Positions 1 through 11,199 of a DNA stretch of 64,000 nt are shown here, piece by piece. Source of the DNA: Nissolia schottii (lineage: Eukaryota > Streptophyta > Magnoliopsida > Fabales > Fabaceae); the NCBI GenBank assembly GCA_003254905.1, contig QANU01001262.1, forward strand, positions 1,129,279 through 1,193,278, written 5' to 3'. A program made the position numbers and the translations under genes. Within the stretch, counting starts at the first letter, position 1. Every line of letters begins with the position of its first letter. The notes beneath the pieces were generated by a model. The model was not told the DNA's origin, made no database searches, and worked only from the letters and a program-made list of their open reading frames with translations.

Positions 1-95
1 TTATCGTTCGCATTGTCAAAGGCCGAAGTTGAATTTCTACCTTAAACAGCCAGACGGTCCAGACCTAACAGGCAACATCTTTCATGTAGACTTAA
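1..95. repeat. Direct repeat copy 1, distal part
   Basis: This stretch aligns by eye with 8222-8316. Shared blocks include ATTGTCAAAGGCC and GGTCCAGACCTAA, with scattered substitutions. In the second copy it lies about 1.5 kb downstream of the MED6 copy and upstream of the AIPP2-type gene, so here it probably represents the same intergenic position next to a MED6 gene outside the window. The second copy has about 3.4 kb between this block and the next shared block; here only about 210 bases of AT-rich sequence (96-308) separate them. Confidence 0.75.
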
Positions 96-308
96 GCTAC
101 CAGGAGTCATTGAAAATAAAACAATGTTTTTGTTAAATATCTTAGGGATAAATATAGTATGTTATTTAATTTATTTATTTTTAATAATTATTATAATTAA
201 ATTTATTAATTTTTATTATTGTGTTATATTTTATATGATTATAATAAATTTTTTTATTAATCAAATCATTAAAAAAGTTAACTTAGAGATAAGAAGTTTA
301 AAAATTTA

Positions 309-1245
309 CGGGCTTTTTGTTTATGGGAGCTGTTTCCGTGGTGATGTGGATGCATTGGACAGGTACTTGTTGGTTCTGGTGGGGTGATCTAATTCAGCGT
401 GTTGTTGGTTTAGGGCTTGATTTTGTCAGTGGAAGGGGTTTGGGCCTTGGTGGATTTCTTGTTTTTTATTTATGTAGTTTTTTTTTCTTATTTGCAGTGG
501 CAGTTAGATAGTATTTCATGGAGTAGTTCTTGGATGGTGTTTTTGTTGAAAATGTTGAGGAAATGTTTACTTAATGATATTTGGGATGTATTGTCTACAT
601 GACAGCAGTACTGATGAGTTTCCTGAATCAGGACGGTAGGACCTCAAGTTAGTGCTGTCATGATGTTCAAGAGAATGTTCTGAGACAACAGGGTAAGTGT
701 TCCTCTTCTTCTTTTACTGCTATCCATTTTTTATGTTGTTAATTTGTTAATGTTGTTTTGAAGATGTTAAGTAGTAGTTGCATTTGAATCACATTGTCGT
801 CTGATAAATTCATAAATTGGAAGGATGGGAAGACGAAATATGATTGACATTATTCCTGACAAGTTGCCATCATTCTTTATTTTTGTGAATAATAATATTG
901 ATTTTATAATTACTGAATATTGAAGACCGGGGGCGCTGTCGTAATCTTTCTACAGAAATATAGGCGTCTATGAACTATGGATGTATCATATATCAGGATT
1001 GGTCTCAGTATGTACTTTTGGTTTTGCTATTTCATTGGCTGTATTGAGAAATGGCTGATCATTGCAATCTTCTTGTGGCAAAACTAGAATTTTGGCCTTA
1101 GTTATATAAGCTTTGTTATTTGTTTCTGTTTAATTATTACTAGAAAAGTATAGCTATTAAGAATTAGGATCCCTCCTGATGCTTCCTTTGTGCTTGTGAT
1201 GAATCTGTTATGTTGTCCTATGTTGTAACACAGTAAACCTTTGCA
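309..1245. repeat. Direct repeat copy 1: leader region of the AIPP2-type gene
   Basis: This block is a close copy of 11700-12655, the 5' leader introns and a leader exon of the AIPP2-type gene. Long runs match, for example GAAGACGAAATATGATTGAC and GAGAAATGGCTGATCATTGC. It includes the copied non-coding leader exon (about 600-692) with a good donor, AGG|GTAAGT. Similarity stops at about 1245, inside what is the last leader intron in the other copy, so no AIPP2-type coding sequence is included. The sequence then changes to the upstream region of the MED6 copy. The join looks like a tandem-duplication breakpoint. Confidence 0.85.
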
Positions 1246-1811
1246 TTTTTGGTACTTGGTGTCTTTACTCTTTGTCTTTTCCCTTTATCTGAATTGTTGC
1301 TTGTTCTTAACTCTTGAGTGTTATTAGTCAATGTAAAAAATTGTGATGAAATTGATCATTATTGGCCAGAATCTTCATCAGTTGCCAAGTTTGAGTCTTT
1401 GAGCTTCTGGGTTTCCCTGGATTTTATGCACGAAATAATGAAGTTAAATTTTCCTTCTTTTCATTGTTTCCTTTACAAAACTTTGAAAACAATAAATAGA
1501 ATTTAAACAGGAAAAAAAAAACCAGAATACTTTGTGAAATAAAATAGACCCTGTTTCTTGGGATAATTTTTGTTTTTTATCATGTAATTTGTGCATAATC
1601 CCTTATATACTTTTGTCATTTGTTATATAATGCTGAATTGCATGCGTACCATAGGTTGTATATATCATTTGATAATTCAGTCAAACTTTTTCTTGAATTT
1701 TGTTTATGCCCAGTTTCAAACAAGTGGATTTGTTGTGCCTCAGGTGTGGCCTCTCTTGTAGGAAGCAAGCACTTTTAAGAGTGGGAGTAGCTCGTGTACC
1801 ACAAACCTAAG
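1246..1811. other. Upstream region of the MED6 copy
   Basis: AT-rich sequence between the end of the duplicated block and the MED6 start codon. It contains short T-rich tracts and no open frame that I can support. The MED6 promoter and 5' leader should lie here if the copy is transcribed. I saw no convincing TATA box in a fixed position. Confidence 0.4.
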
Positions 1812-3819
1812 ATGGCGACACTGCCACCAATGGGGCCACCGGGAAACCCAATGATTGATGGACGACCACTGCCAGCGCAACCAATTCCAGGGACCAACAT
1901 GACCGGAATATGCTTCAGAGACCAGCTTTGGCTCAACTCCTATCCCCTGGGTCGCAACTTGATGTTCGATTACTTCGCTTTGTCCCCATTCTATGACTGG
2001 AACTGCAACAATGAGCAGCTTCAAATGCGCTCTGTTCACCCCCTTGACATCTCTCAACTCTCGTAAGACACCAACCATCTCAAACCCTCTTCGTTTTAGT
2101 GTATGCAATTGTGTTTGTGTTTTGGGTTTACTTGGGTTTTAGGTAGTTGTCAAAATGCACACCTGAGATTGGTTGGTTGAGAAATTCAGGTTGTTGGAAG
2201 ATGTAATCGGGTGATGTTATTTGAACATCACTGTCTACCGCTAAATACAACACCCCTCTTGCATAAATATGACTCTTTTCTAACATTATACCCACGCACC
2301 TCAATGCTCAAACTCACATTAGTAAATGGTGTTTATATGATATCTATATAGTATATATAACATAGGTTCAAAATACATTTCTGATGAAACTCCTAAACAT
2401 GTAAATTTTGTTGTGTACAGAGTTTGGTGTCTGTTGAGAAATGTGGAAAGGAAAAAAGGTTTCTGGTAGAGATATGTCTTGGTTTATTATGGAAATCAGG
2501 TTGTCGTAAAATTGTGAATTGATTTAGGTGTTGTTAGACTAAAGGATACATCAACTTCATGACGATAAGTTGCATGATGTCTTCAGGATGATATTACAGG
2601 AATTATTTTGTAGTAAGTTTGTAAATTGATTTAAGTGTTGTTAGACTAAAGGGTTCATCAACTGCATAATGATAAATTTCATGTTTTGACTTGAGTTTTG
2701 CAACTGATATTTAAACTGTGTTTCCGTTTCATTAAACCTGAGAAGTTTAAGCAGAAGCTGCATAGACAAGTGTAGATAAGGTGGGAATATGATGGGTCTT
2801 TAACCCATGTGTATAGGGGGAGAGGTAAAAGAATGGGAAATGGGTGGAAAAATTGAGCTGATTGGGGTGATGAAAAACCAATACAGACACGGGACATGAC
2901 ACAATATGTACACAGCGTATGTATCAAAGATGTCAAATAAATTTTCATTGCTTTCTAAACCCCTTTCAAAATATATAAAGCACTTTAAATACATTTCATC
3001 AATTCTTGATATTTCTAAGCAAAGATTTGTATGAGCTGTTCAAGCATTATATTTCATGTGTCTAGCACGTGTCTAAGCATTATATTGCATGGTGTATTTG
3101 TTGTTCATTTTGCCCACTGATTTGACTATTGAGTTGGTTCCATCAACCCATAGAAGAAACTCATTCTTGTGTCTTTGGAGTAGTTGGTTGCATCATTCAT
3201 GTTGTTGACTTAAACATGTTGGGACAATGATGGATGACAGTCATTATGTTCTTCAGGAAAATAACATGTGTAGAGTATATGCTCAGTGAAGTTTTGGAGC
3301 CCCCCCTCTTGGTTATTCGCAAGCAAGAGAGAGAGAACCCTGAGAAAGTTACACCAATGCTAGCATATCACATCTTGGATGGTTCAAAATACCAGCACCA
3401 CAACTATGCAATGTTTTTGCTGCTCGAATTGTAAGTTTATGCTGCATTTACAACTTATAATTTTTGAGTTAGGAACAATTTTGATTTGCACTAACTGACT
3501 TGCATGAGACTTCAGAGATTAATTTTAGTTTGTAAAATTAAGAAACTAGCTTTCTCAATTGTGAACCCCTACAAAGAGCTTGTTTGGTTATTGGGTTGGG
3601 TGTTCCAAACTTAAACCAAAATGAATGTGAATAGCACTCATCATCTTTGACAATTTCTTAGTTTACAAAACTTAAGTTTGGTACTTAAATCTGAGCCATC
3701 CAAAAGAAAAATGAAAGGTTGAGATTAATCTAAAAAGTTAATTATATAATAATTTTTATTATATCTTAATAATATTTATTTTGAATTTACTAATTTAACC
3801 CCTCATTAATTTATTCTCT

Positions 3820-3960
3820 CTCCCTAAATCTCTTGCGCCACAGTGCCATCACCTCCTGGCACCGCTACCGACTTCACCCCACCATCACCGTTGTTGCTCC
3901 ACCACCACCTCCCTCTGCCGCCTCCACTGCCCCTGATCCCNCTAGTCCCATATTGGTAAG
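3820..3960. other. GC-rich, CCA/CCG-rich patch in the long MED6 intron
   Basis: This patch inside the 2.05-kb second intron is abruptly GC-rich and rich in CACC and CCGCC, with one N at 3941. Such patches in plant introns are often captured gene pieces or inserted-element ends. No frame gave a recognisable product. Confidence 0.4.
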
Positions 3961-4899
3961 CAAATTGATGGATTCTCCCCCCGCGCACGATAAATAGTGT
4001 CTTGATCTTTTTGCAAAATTAGTTTTTGAATTTTTATATCTTACCTAAGAACCCATGATTTTCTGCATGTTTTGAATCCTCCGTTCACCGTGTGCTAACA
4101 TAATACATGTATGAATATTTACTTACATTTTAATTAAACAAATTAAAAAAAATAAAAAACTCCGCAATTCGCCAACATAGTTGGTGACTTCTAGATGAAT
4201 TCATCAACGCGTTTGACGAATCCCAACCCGGCCTGATACGTCAGCAAAAATCGTGGTAGTCCTGTAATATGTTTTCAAACAGGGCTATTTCGATAATATA
4301 TTTCTGTGGGAGGAATAATACAGTAAAAAACTCCTGATTTTGTCCTGATAAATTTGGAGATTTGCTCTAATTTCAAAATATGATGGTATCTAGAGATAAA
4401 ATCACCCTTCAGGTGACTTTATTTATTTCTGTTGAAGACGACAAAGCTGATATTTTAGCCACACTTGTTATTAGGGGTGGGAATAAGCCAGGCTAGGCCA
4501 GGCCGGATCCTTAACAGGCCAGGCATGTTTCGTAAATTATTGGCCTGGGCTTGACCTGTTAACTGTTATAGGCTTTTTTTTAGGCCTGACCTGGCTTGTT
4601 GGGTAGGCCTGGCCTGGCCTGAAGCCTAATAGGCCTGCCTGGTATTTATTTATTTAAAAACAAAACTATTACTTTGTGCATGTCTCTAAGCAACATCCAT
4701 TTTTGTAAGTAATTTTTGTAAGCAACATCCATTTTTGTAAGCAACATCCATTTTCACTAAGTAATTTGGTTTCCTTTATCACAAACTCATTTTTGTGGCT
4801 CTCTACAGTTTTTTTTTAAACATATATTTCCTATGTCATTTAACAAAAGGTACCCACAAAATCTACAATGAAATCAAGCAATTAACATACAAAATCTAC

Positions 4900-5075
4900 A
4901 ATGAAATCAAGCAATTAACATACAATGTGTTCAATTTCTATTTTTGTAGATCTAAGAGAAATTAGAAGGAGAAATTAGAAGTACCTTGTTGTGTAGCTAA
5001 ATAGCGACGCCGTGACCGTGAGGGAGCAGCAGCTGCTGACCACCAGTAGCAGCATTGTATGTTAATTGCTTAGAG
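4900..5075. repeat. Inverted repeat inside the hAT-like element
   Basis: AAGCAATTAACATACAATG at about 4907-4925 is mirrored as CATTGTATGTTAATTGCTTA at about 5054-5073, with about one mismatch. The pair could fold into a hairpin with a loop of about 130 bases. It may mark an older element nested in the larger one. Confidence 0.6.
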
Positions 5076-5244
5076 GCCTCGAATTTCTCGTCTTCGACCG
5101 CCAGCCGCCGACCACCAGCACCAGCATCAGCTGCCGACCACCAGCATTAGCATCAGCCGCCGTGACCGTGAGGCACCAGCCGCCGACCTTCCTCAACTCG
5201 ATAATCGCCTNATAAATATGATTGCATAAAATGTTGTAAAAAGT

Positions 5245-5310
5245 AATGTTAGTCTAGTGGATAAGGCATTGCTGTAGATGGCAGAGGTCTTGGGCTCGAG
5301 TCTCATTGAA
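5245..5310 (+). repeat. tRNA-like (SINE-type) segment
   Basis: TAGTCTAGTGG (5250-5260) resembles an RNA polymerase III A box. GGGCTCGAGTCTC (5292-5304) resembles a B box, about 40 bases downstream, as in tRNA-derived SINE heads. It cannot be folded into a complete tRNA by eye, so it is called tRNA-like and not a tRNA gene. Confidence 0.4.
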
Positions 5311-6746
5311 CTTAGGCCAAAGATTAATGAAATAGGTTTGGTCTGGCCTGTTCTCACCCCTATGAGTGATGCTCGTACTTAAAGGCTTTATTTTATCCTA
5401 TATACTTTGTGTAGCTTAGTATCTTTTCTTTAATTTTTGGAGAGAAGGGTTTATCCAATACTTTTGATGTGTTTGATCTTGCAGGGAAGGGCACTCTATA
5501 ACATACAAAAGGCCTTTGCTACAGCTGCATCAAAGTTGGAGAAGCTAGGATATGGTAAGAAGATGGTTTTTGTTTTGTAAAGATATGACATTGTTAATCA
5601 CAGTAATGTGACAAGCAGGGTTTAAAAATTGTGTTGTTACTAGTTATACTGCTATAGTAATTAGTTGAATCTATTCATGGTCATGGTTTACTACACTATG
5701 GCATGTTTGGCCTATGCCAACTCTATTTAGTGGGACAAGACTTGTTGTTATTGTAGTTTGTTTTTATTTAATGTGACTGAGCCATTGTATGGTCTTTGTA
5801 GTGTCTCTCCCTCTTTTCTTTTAGAGGGATAGCCTTTGGAAGGGGTATTAGTCTATTGAATTGGGAAATGCTTCATGCTTCGTTATCCCCTTTACATCTT
5901 CTGTTCTACCTGCATTTATGTCACATCTGGTTGAAGCTTATAACCATTGAACTGGTACTTTGCTGACTGCTATTCATATTCTGAATTTTGATTCTTCTTG
6001 TTTGATCAGTTGATTCTGAAAATGAGACTGTGGAATTGAATCAAAGGTTGGTAAGGAAGCAATTGACTTAAAGGAAGTTAAGCGTGTGGATCATATTCTT
6101 GCATCCCTGCAACGCAAGGTAAGTTGAAATAATTCAACTTTCCCATTTTTCTTATTGTACAGTTGTATAATTACGTAGCACACTGTTAAAAGTTATTTTT
6201 CCCCCTTCCTTTTGCTTTAGGGGTGATGGGAAAATTGAATTAGAATCCTTGTCCTGTGAAACAATATAAAATGCAAATGTTTATATCTTGGTTACTTCTA
6301 TGTATAAAAACAAAATCTATTATCTTTTTGCTCTGTGTGTCAATTAATTTTATTGACTGGTAGTAAAAGTGCTTAAAAAGGATGATGTTATTTCATGCTT
6401 TTATTGCCTAGTCTTGCATTTATGCATCAGAATTTTTACCTGCTGTGGTTAAGTCCCAAATATAGTAATACACAACTTCACAGTAGCAGTTTGAAAACCT
6501 GAACTAGGTCTCTGCAACATTTTGTTTTCTCTCAGTCGTAGTTATTGGTATGAAATGAGTAGTAACTTGCTGCTGCAGCTAGCACCGGCTCCACCTCCGC
6601 CACCATTTCCAGAAGGATATGTTCCACCTTCAACAGGAGAAACTGATAATAAAGGCTATGAAGGTCATGAAGCAACAGAGTTGCAAGCTCCTACTGCTGA
6701 TCCCATCATTGATCAAGGACCTACAAAAAGAATGAAATTGATGTAA

Positions 6747-8221
6747 GCCACACAAACTGCAATGGCTATCAACACTCAGGTACACAGAAAGTGGATAATT
6801 CTTATACAGACGACCCTTGCTGGAACATGGTGAACTCCATGTTTTTCCTTGATCTAAAATATTGGGCTCCATTCTGGTCATTACCATGAATGTAGTTATT
6901 ATTAAACTAGGCTCACTGTAAGAAAGTGTAATATTCTTTGTTTTCCATTATTGACAATGCCTTTATTCTCGTTTTTCACTGAACAACTGAGGAAGCTGCA
7001 TTCCTGTTAGATTCATTGATGTAGTAACAATGGAATACCACAATGTCACAAATTAAGTTGATACATGAAGATTGCTCATCAGCTCATCAGCTCATCAGCA
7101 AGGAGGCCAACAGAGGAACGCCGCATTCTTGATTTGCTCTAATGGGTAGTAAAGAATGTTACAGCCCAATGGAAAATGATCAGTATAGGAAAAGAAGACC
7201 TATGGATGGTTTCTTCAATCAATAGTGGATAGTTGCAAATCCTCAAAATGGTGTATCAACCTAGTGTACCAGTATTGTGTGAGTTAAGGAAAATGGTTAA
7301 ACACCTGTTCCTTTTTTTTGGTAGGGATTTTGTCCCTTGATATGTTTATGGGTGTAGAAAGATGCAAAGTGTAGTCAATGAAAAGTTTGACCACCAGTTC
7401 AAGCCTTATTATATGCTACGTGGGTACTGAAAGAGAAACCGGGAGATATTAACTGTACTTATAAAAAAAGTCCACAAACCACTCTTTGTCCAAATTGCAA
7501 TTTGTCCCAAATTATGTACAAAATTATATTTTATCTCAATTTTTTTTATTATGATTGATTATTAATGATCTATTAGGCTTATGCTTACACTTCATGTATT
7601 TTTATTTTTCAAAAGTGTATGAAAGAAATATCGAAAACAATGAAAATAATAAAATGTTATTTCAGAATTTTACGAATGAAATAGTGAATAGAAAAAATAA
7701 AAACAAAAACAAAATACAAAATTTTATTTTTTTCATTAAACTAACAAAAAATACAAAAAAAAAAAGAAATGAAAGCAGAAATTTGATTGATAATTAGTGA
7801 TTCATCAAAAAGAAAAGGGAAGGGGTTTGCAATTTTACACAGTTTAACGTAGAATGCAATTTTGTCAAACCTTAAAAGTAATTTGTGTGTGTTATCCTAC
7901 ACTCAATTATACAATGTTTTTATTTTTTGAAGTGTTGCCTCCTATGCTATTAGTCAGTCTTGCATGATGCATGCAATTGCTTTATGTTTTCCACTCATTA
8001 GGGAAATTAGCCGAGTCTGATGGAAGTAACGATGTTAGGTGAAATGGACATGTGATGGGATAATAAATACAGAATTATTCATATGCCTGAAAAAAAATTA
8101 TTAAAATTAATTGAGTAACGGAAAAGCATATAAGATTTAAGTTAATAAATGTAAAATTACAAATTTTAAAAGAAATAAATAAGTTGTCATGATCATGGTG
8201 CCTTAAAACATTTCAATTGGA
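6747..8221. other. MED6 3' flank and AT-rich spacer
   Basis: This holds the 3' flank of the MED6 copy, a triplicated GCTCATCA motif at about 7075-7098, and a very A-rich tract (7660-7800). Open frames here are low-complexity Asn/Lys strings. Nothing codes for a recognisable protein. Confidence 0.5.
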
Positions 8222-8316
8222 CTTAACGTCCACATTGTCAAAGGCCCAAATTGAATTTCCCTGCACCTTACGCCACTAGATGGTCCAGACCTAATATAGG
8301 CCATATCTTGGGCCCG
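8222..8316. repeat. Direct repeat copy 2, distal part
   Basis: This is the partner of 1-95. Together with 11700-12655 it defines the second copy of the block that flanks the MED6 copy. Confidence 0.75.
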
Positions 8317-9822
8317 ATTTAATTTAGAGTTTCAATTTTGAATTTCATGTCATCGGTTCAATATAAAATGAAAACAGCAAAAGGTTGTGAGCCAGGTCAC
8401 ATGTACTAAATAATTTGTTTTTATAGATTTTTGTATGAATATAATTCTAACATTATGAATATAATTCTAACATCTTCACTTAAATACACTCACAATAAAA
8501 AAAATAAAGTTTCATCAACTTTGTTAATTATATATTCACTTTTTCTTTTTTGGATTCTATTAATTTTATTGTAAATGTGTGAGACGAATTATCTATACTT
8601 ATAATATCTTCTCGGGTTACAAGATTGGAAATATTCACGTTTGACCAATGAGATTCATCTGTTATTTTGTTTCTCAACGTAACAAAAAAGACTACAAGTC
8701 TAGTGAATAGCACTCCTATCAAAGAAAGAAATTTTCTTCTTCTTCCACGTACATCCACCCTTTCAATTCTCACTCACAAATTTTCTCTCTCCTTTTCACG
8801 CTTAAAAGCTAAGAGCCAACGTGCTTTTTCCTCCATAGAATGCGGAAAGAATGTCTCTAGCAACGCAGACCTGCACATAGTCCTTCTTATTGATGACTTA
8901 TTGCTTAATCTGCTTTGGTCCACTTTCTTGCTGAAGGACCTAACATCTATCCCTTACTCCAAACTCTAATAAATTTCTAACTCCATCGCGTGAGATTATT
9001 TATGACAAGATTAAGCGTTAAATTGTTTAATTTTATTCAATTAAATTACAATTTTAGGTATGTTCATAGCTAAATTAAGTTGAACTTAACTGAAAACAAA
9101 TTGGAACTAGTTAAAGAAATCCAATAAGATTGTTTATGTCTAATTTACTTTATTTTATTGCAAAATTGAACCAAAAGAGCCTCCCCTCTTTTAGTTGAAA
9201 TAAACATTTCCATTTTGTCTTTCTATTTAAAAATTAAGATGACAATGACTAGTAGTAATTAACAACACTAATCTCGTAGTAGGAAACACACATTTTTCTT
9301 TCTTTTTAATAATTACTAATAGAATAATCATTTCTCTCTTCTCGTATCAATCACTTTCTATCTACATAAGCCGTCATAATTTTTATTAATCTAAAAAATA
9401 ACTATGCTTCATCAATAATTTAGTATAAGATATATTTATATAATATTAATTAATGCAAATCACACGAATACATGATATCAACTATGTATGTTTAATACAG
9501 TTATATATATCGATTAAAAAAAATCATACCGAAAAGACCTATTTTCAAAGAGTTGCGATTAAATTACATCGATGAAATTTTAAATAATTATTACATCCCT
9601 TAATAACTTTTTAATGATATAATTTTTTGAAGAACTAACCATTAGATCAAAAATTTACATCATATATATCATTTCCATAAAATTTTATATTAATCTAAAA
9701 ATGTTTGATAAACTTTTTATATACATCAAATTGACATAATACATTTGGTATATATTCTAATTATAATTTCCAAAATTAAATTTATTATTATTTTTTAAAT
9801 TTTATAAGCTACTATACTAGTT

Positions 9823-9870
<48 letters not shown>

Positions 9871-10300
9871 ATGATGCATTTATTGCACTTAAGAACATTT
9901 ATTGTTGATTGACCACAAAAATGGGGACGTTGATTTTGTTCAATATGGATCAACACGTAAATTAGTTAATGTCCAGTCAATTTCAAATACTAATAATATA
10001 TATAAATAAAATACTTAATATAAAAAATCCACCGCACCAGTGTTTTATTTTTATTCAGAGATAATATATAATATTTTTATATTATTATTGAATCAGATGA
10101 TATTATTTACAAGATTTTTCTGTTGACACATCAAAAGTAAATACATTTTTTTTATTTGAGCCTTACCAAACCATATGAAACCAAGGCAAGGCAAGGGTGA
10201 CATAATCGTCTCTTAAAAAATAATAATGTTTTTTTCCTTCTAATTTCCGTCCAATAAAATTGAAAGATTATTATAAGGAATATGTGAGGCACGGACCCTT
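8317..10300. other. AT-rich intergenic region
   Basis: About 2 kb of AT-rich sequence with no gene that I can support. It includes a duplicated GAATATAATTCTAACAT at about 8437-8472 and an (AT)n microsatellite. A frame at 8667-8969 has no family resemblance and lacks an ATG start. This interval is missing from repeat copy 1. Confidence 0.5.
9829..9867. repeat. (AT)n microsatellite
   Basis: An uninterrupted AT dinucleotide run of about 19 units, likely length-variable. Confidence 0.95.
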
Positions 10301-10329
10301 GCCATTGAGGCGTTACTACTGACCCACGC

Positions 10330-10400
10330 TATCATCACGCGCCATTTTCCCGCGCGTTCACTTCGGGCTCACACGTGGCGCTGCAGCTTTACACGTGCGG
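10330..10400 (+). promoter_or_regulatory. GC-rich promoter patch: E2F-like site and two G-boxes
   Basis: A short GC island in AT-rich surroundings lies about 0.8 kb before the GA-rich leader of the AIPP2-type gene. TTTTCCCGCGCG (10345-10356) fits the E2F consensus TTTSSCGS. CACGTG occurs at 10372-10377 and 10392-10397, each in an ACACGTG context as in bZIP/bHLH or ABRE sites. It could serve the AIPP2-type gene. The sites are seen; their use is inferred. Confidence 0.5.
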
Positions 10401-11165
10401 GACGCACCCGTCATTCACCTTGACTTGTTTGTTTCCGCAGCCCAAAAGTCCGTTTGAAATAAAATAAAAAAACAATATTATAATTACCAAAAATTGATAT
10501 TAATATTTTAATACAGAGATGTTTGTGAAATTTAATTTTACTTATTATTTTACCTACTTTTGTTTTTGTTGAGTTTCTGAAAGTATTTGACTAATTTAAT
10601 CCCTTCACATGTTTCAGAGTTATTTACCAAATGAGTTTAAAACTATTACAAACTTAAAATAATAATTAAACTCTTGACATTTGATTAAAAAAGAAAAGAA
10701 TTCTTATCATTTTATCTCTTTTACTTATTTTTGTCAATTACACTAACATTTTTTAGAAGAATAAAATAGAAAAAAATATTAAATATTATTCATAAAAATA
10801 AGTAAAAAATAAATAAATTGATGAATTATATTTTTTAATATTTTTTTAATATATCTTTCTTTTGTACAGTATTCCAATATTATTAAAAATAGAAAAAACT
10901 AATATAATTTGAGATATTGTGTATTTTTTTTTAATATAGTTTTTTTTTCCTCCCCAAACGTTAAACTCAAAATCATTTAACAAGGAACGATTTCATTTAT
11001 CACTCGATCTATTTTCTTATTCTTTTTTTTGGCGTTTACCTTGTGTTGGTTAATAATCCATAATAAAAAGACGTCGTTTTTTTATTATTATTTTTAAAGT
11101 TTCGGATTAATTAATTTCATTTAAAAAATCTAGAGAGTGAAACAGAAAAATTTTGGGAAAAATTG

Positions 11166-11166
11166 T

Positions 11167-11189
<23 letters not shown>
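11166..11189 (+). repeat. (GA)n tract in the 5' leader
   Basis: An uninterrupted GA run of about 12 units just upstream of or within the transcribed leader of the AIPP2-type gene. GA runs are common at plant core promoters and leaders. Confidence 0.9.
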
Positions 11190-11197
<8 letters not shown>

Positions 11198-11199
11198 AG

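Larger units (their letters stand above)
4472..5362. mobile_element. hAT-like non-autonomous TIR element in the MED6 intron
   Basis: The ends are imperfect inverted repeats: TAGGGGTGGGAATAAGCCAG at the left, and TAGGGGTGAGAACAGGCCAG read from the right on the minus strand. TAGGGGTG ends are typical of plant hAT relatives. The left arm is rich in GGCC-type repeats. Inside are short tandem repeats (GCAACATCCATTTTTGTAA units at about 4690-4755; a 33-base unit repeated at about 4857-4922), a CAG/CCG-rich block (5010-5190), an N at 5211 and a tRNA-like segment. There is no transposase frame. The flanking 8-mers (4464-4471 and 5363-5370) agree at only about half of positions, so the target duplication is eroded or absent. 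Confidence 0.65.
1812..6746 (+). pseudogene. MED6: MED6 copy (Mediator subunit 6) with two 1-base losses
   Basis: MED6 is a head-module subunit of Mediator, which links transcription factors to RNA polymerase II. Five exons are visible with intact GT-AG sites: 1812-2062, 3257-3430, 5485-5554, 6010-6118 and 6579-6746. Diagnostic segments are [20 protein letters not shown] (exon 1), [20 protein letters not shown] (exon 2), KAFATAASKLEKLGYG (exon 3), KRVDHILASLQRK (exon 4) and the proline-rich tail ending [11 protein letters not shown]. The exons total 772 bases; the family frame needs 774. One G appears lost near 3395 in exon 2 and another near 6038 in exon 4, each shifting the frame. A conserved MTG in the family reads ITC at the start of exon 2. 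The likeliest reading is a decayed duplicate, since flanking repeats imply another MED6 upstream. Two assembly errors in a draft sequence are the alternative. Confidence 0.85.

Noticed and set aside
124-387. Open frame of 87 codons
   Set aside because: Low-complexity Ile/Phe/Leu string from AT-rich DNA running into the duplicated non-coding leader block; no family resemblance.
5245-5320. Functional tRNA gene in the hAT-like element
   Set aside because: A and B boxes are present, but paired stems and a clear anticodon loop cannot be drawn; more likely SINE-derived.
8667-8969. Open frame of 100 codons upstream of the AIPP2-type gene
   Set aside because: No ATG at its start, no motif, no splice partners; composition like the surrounding spacer.
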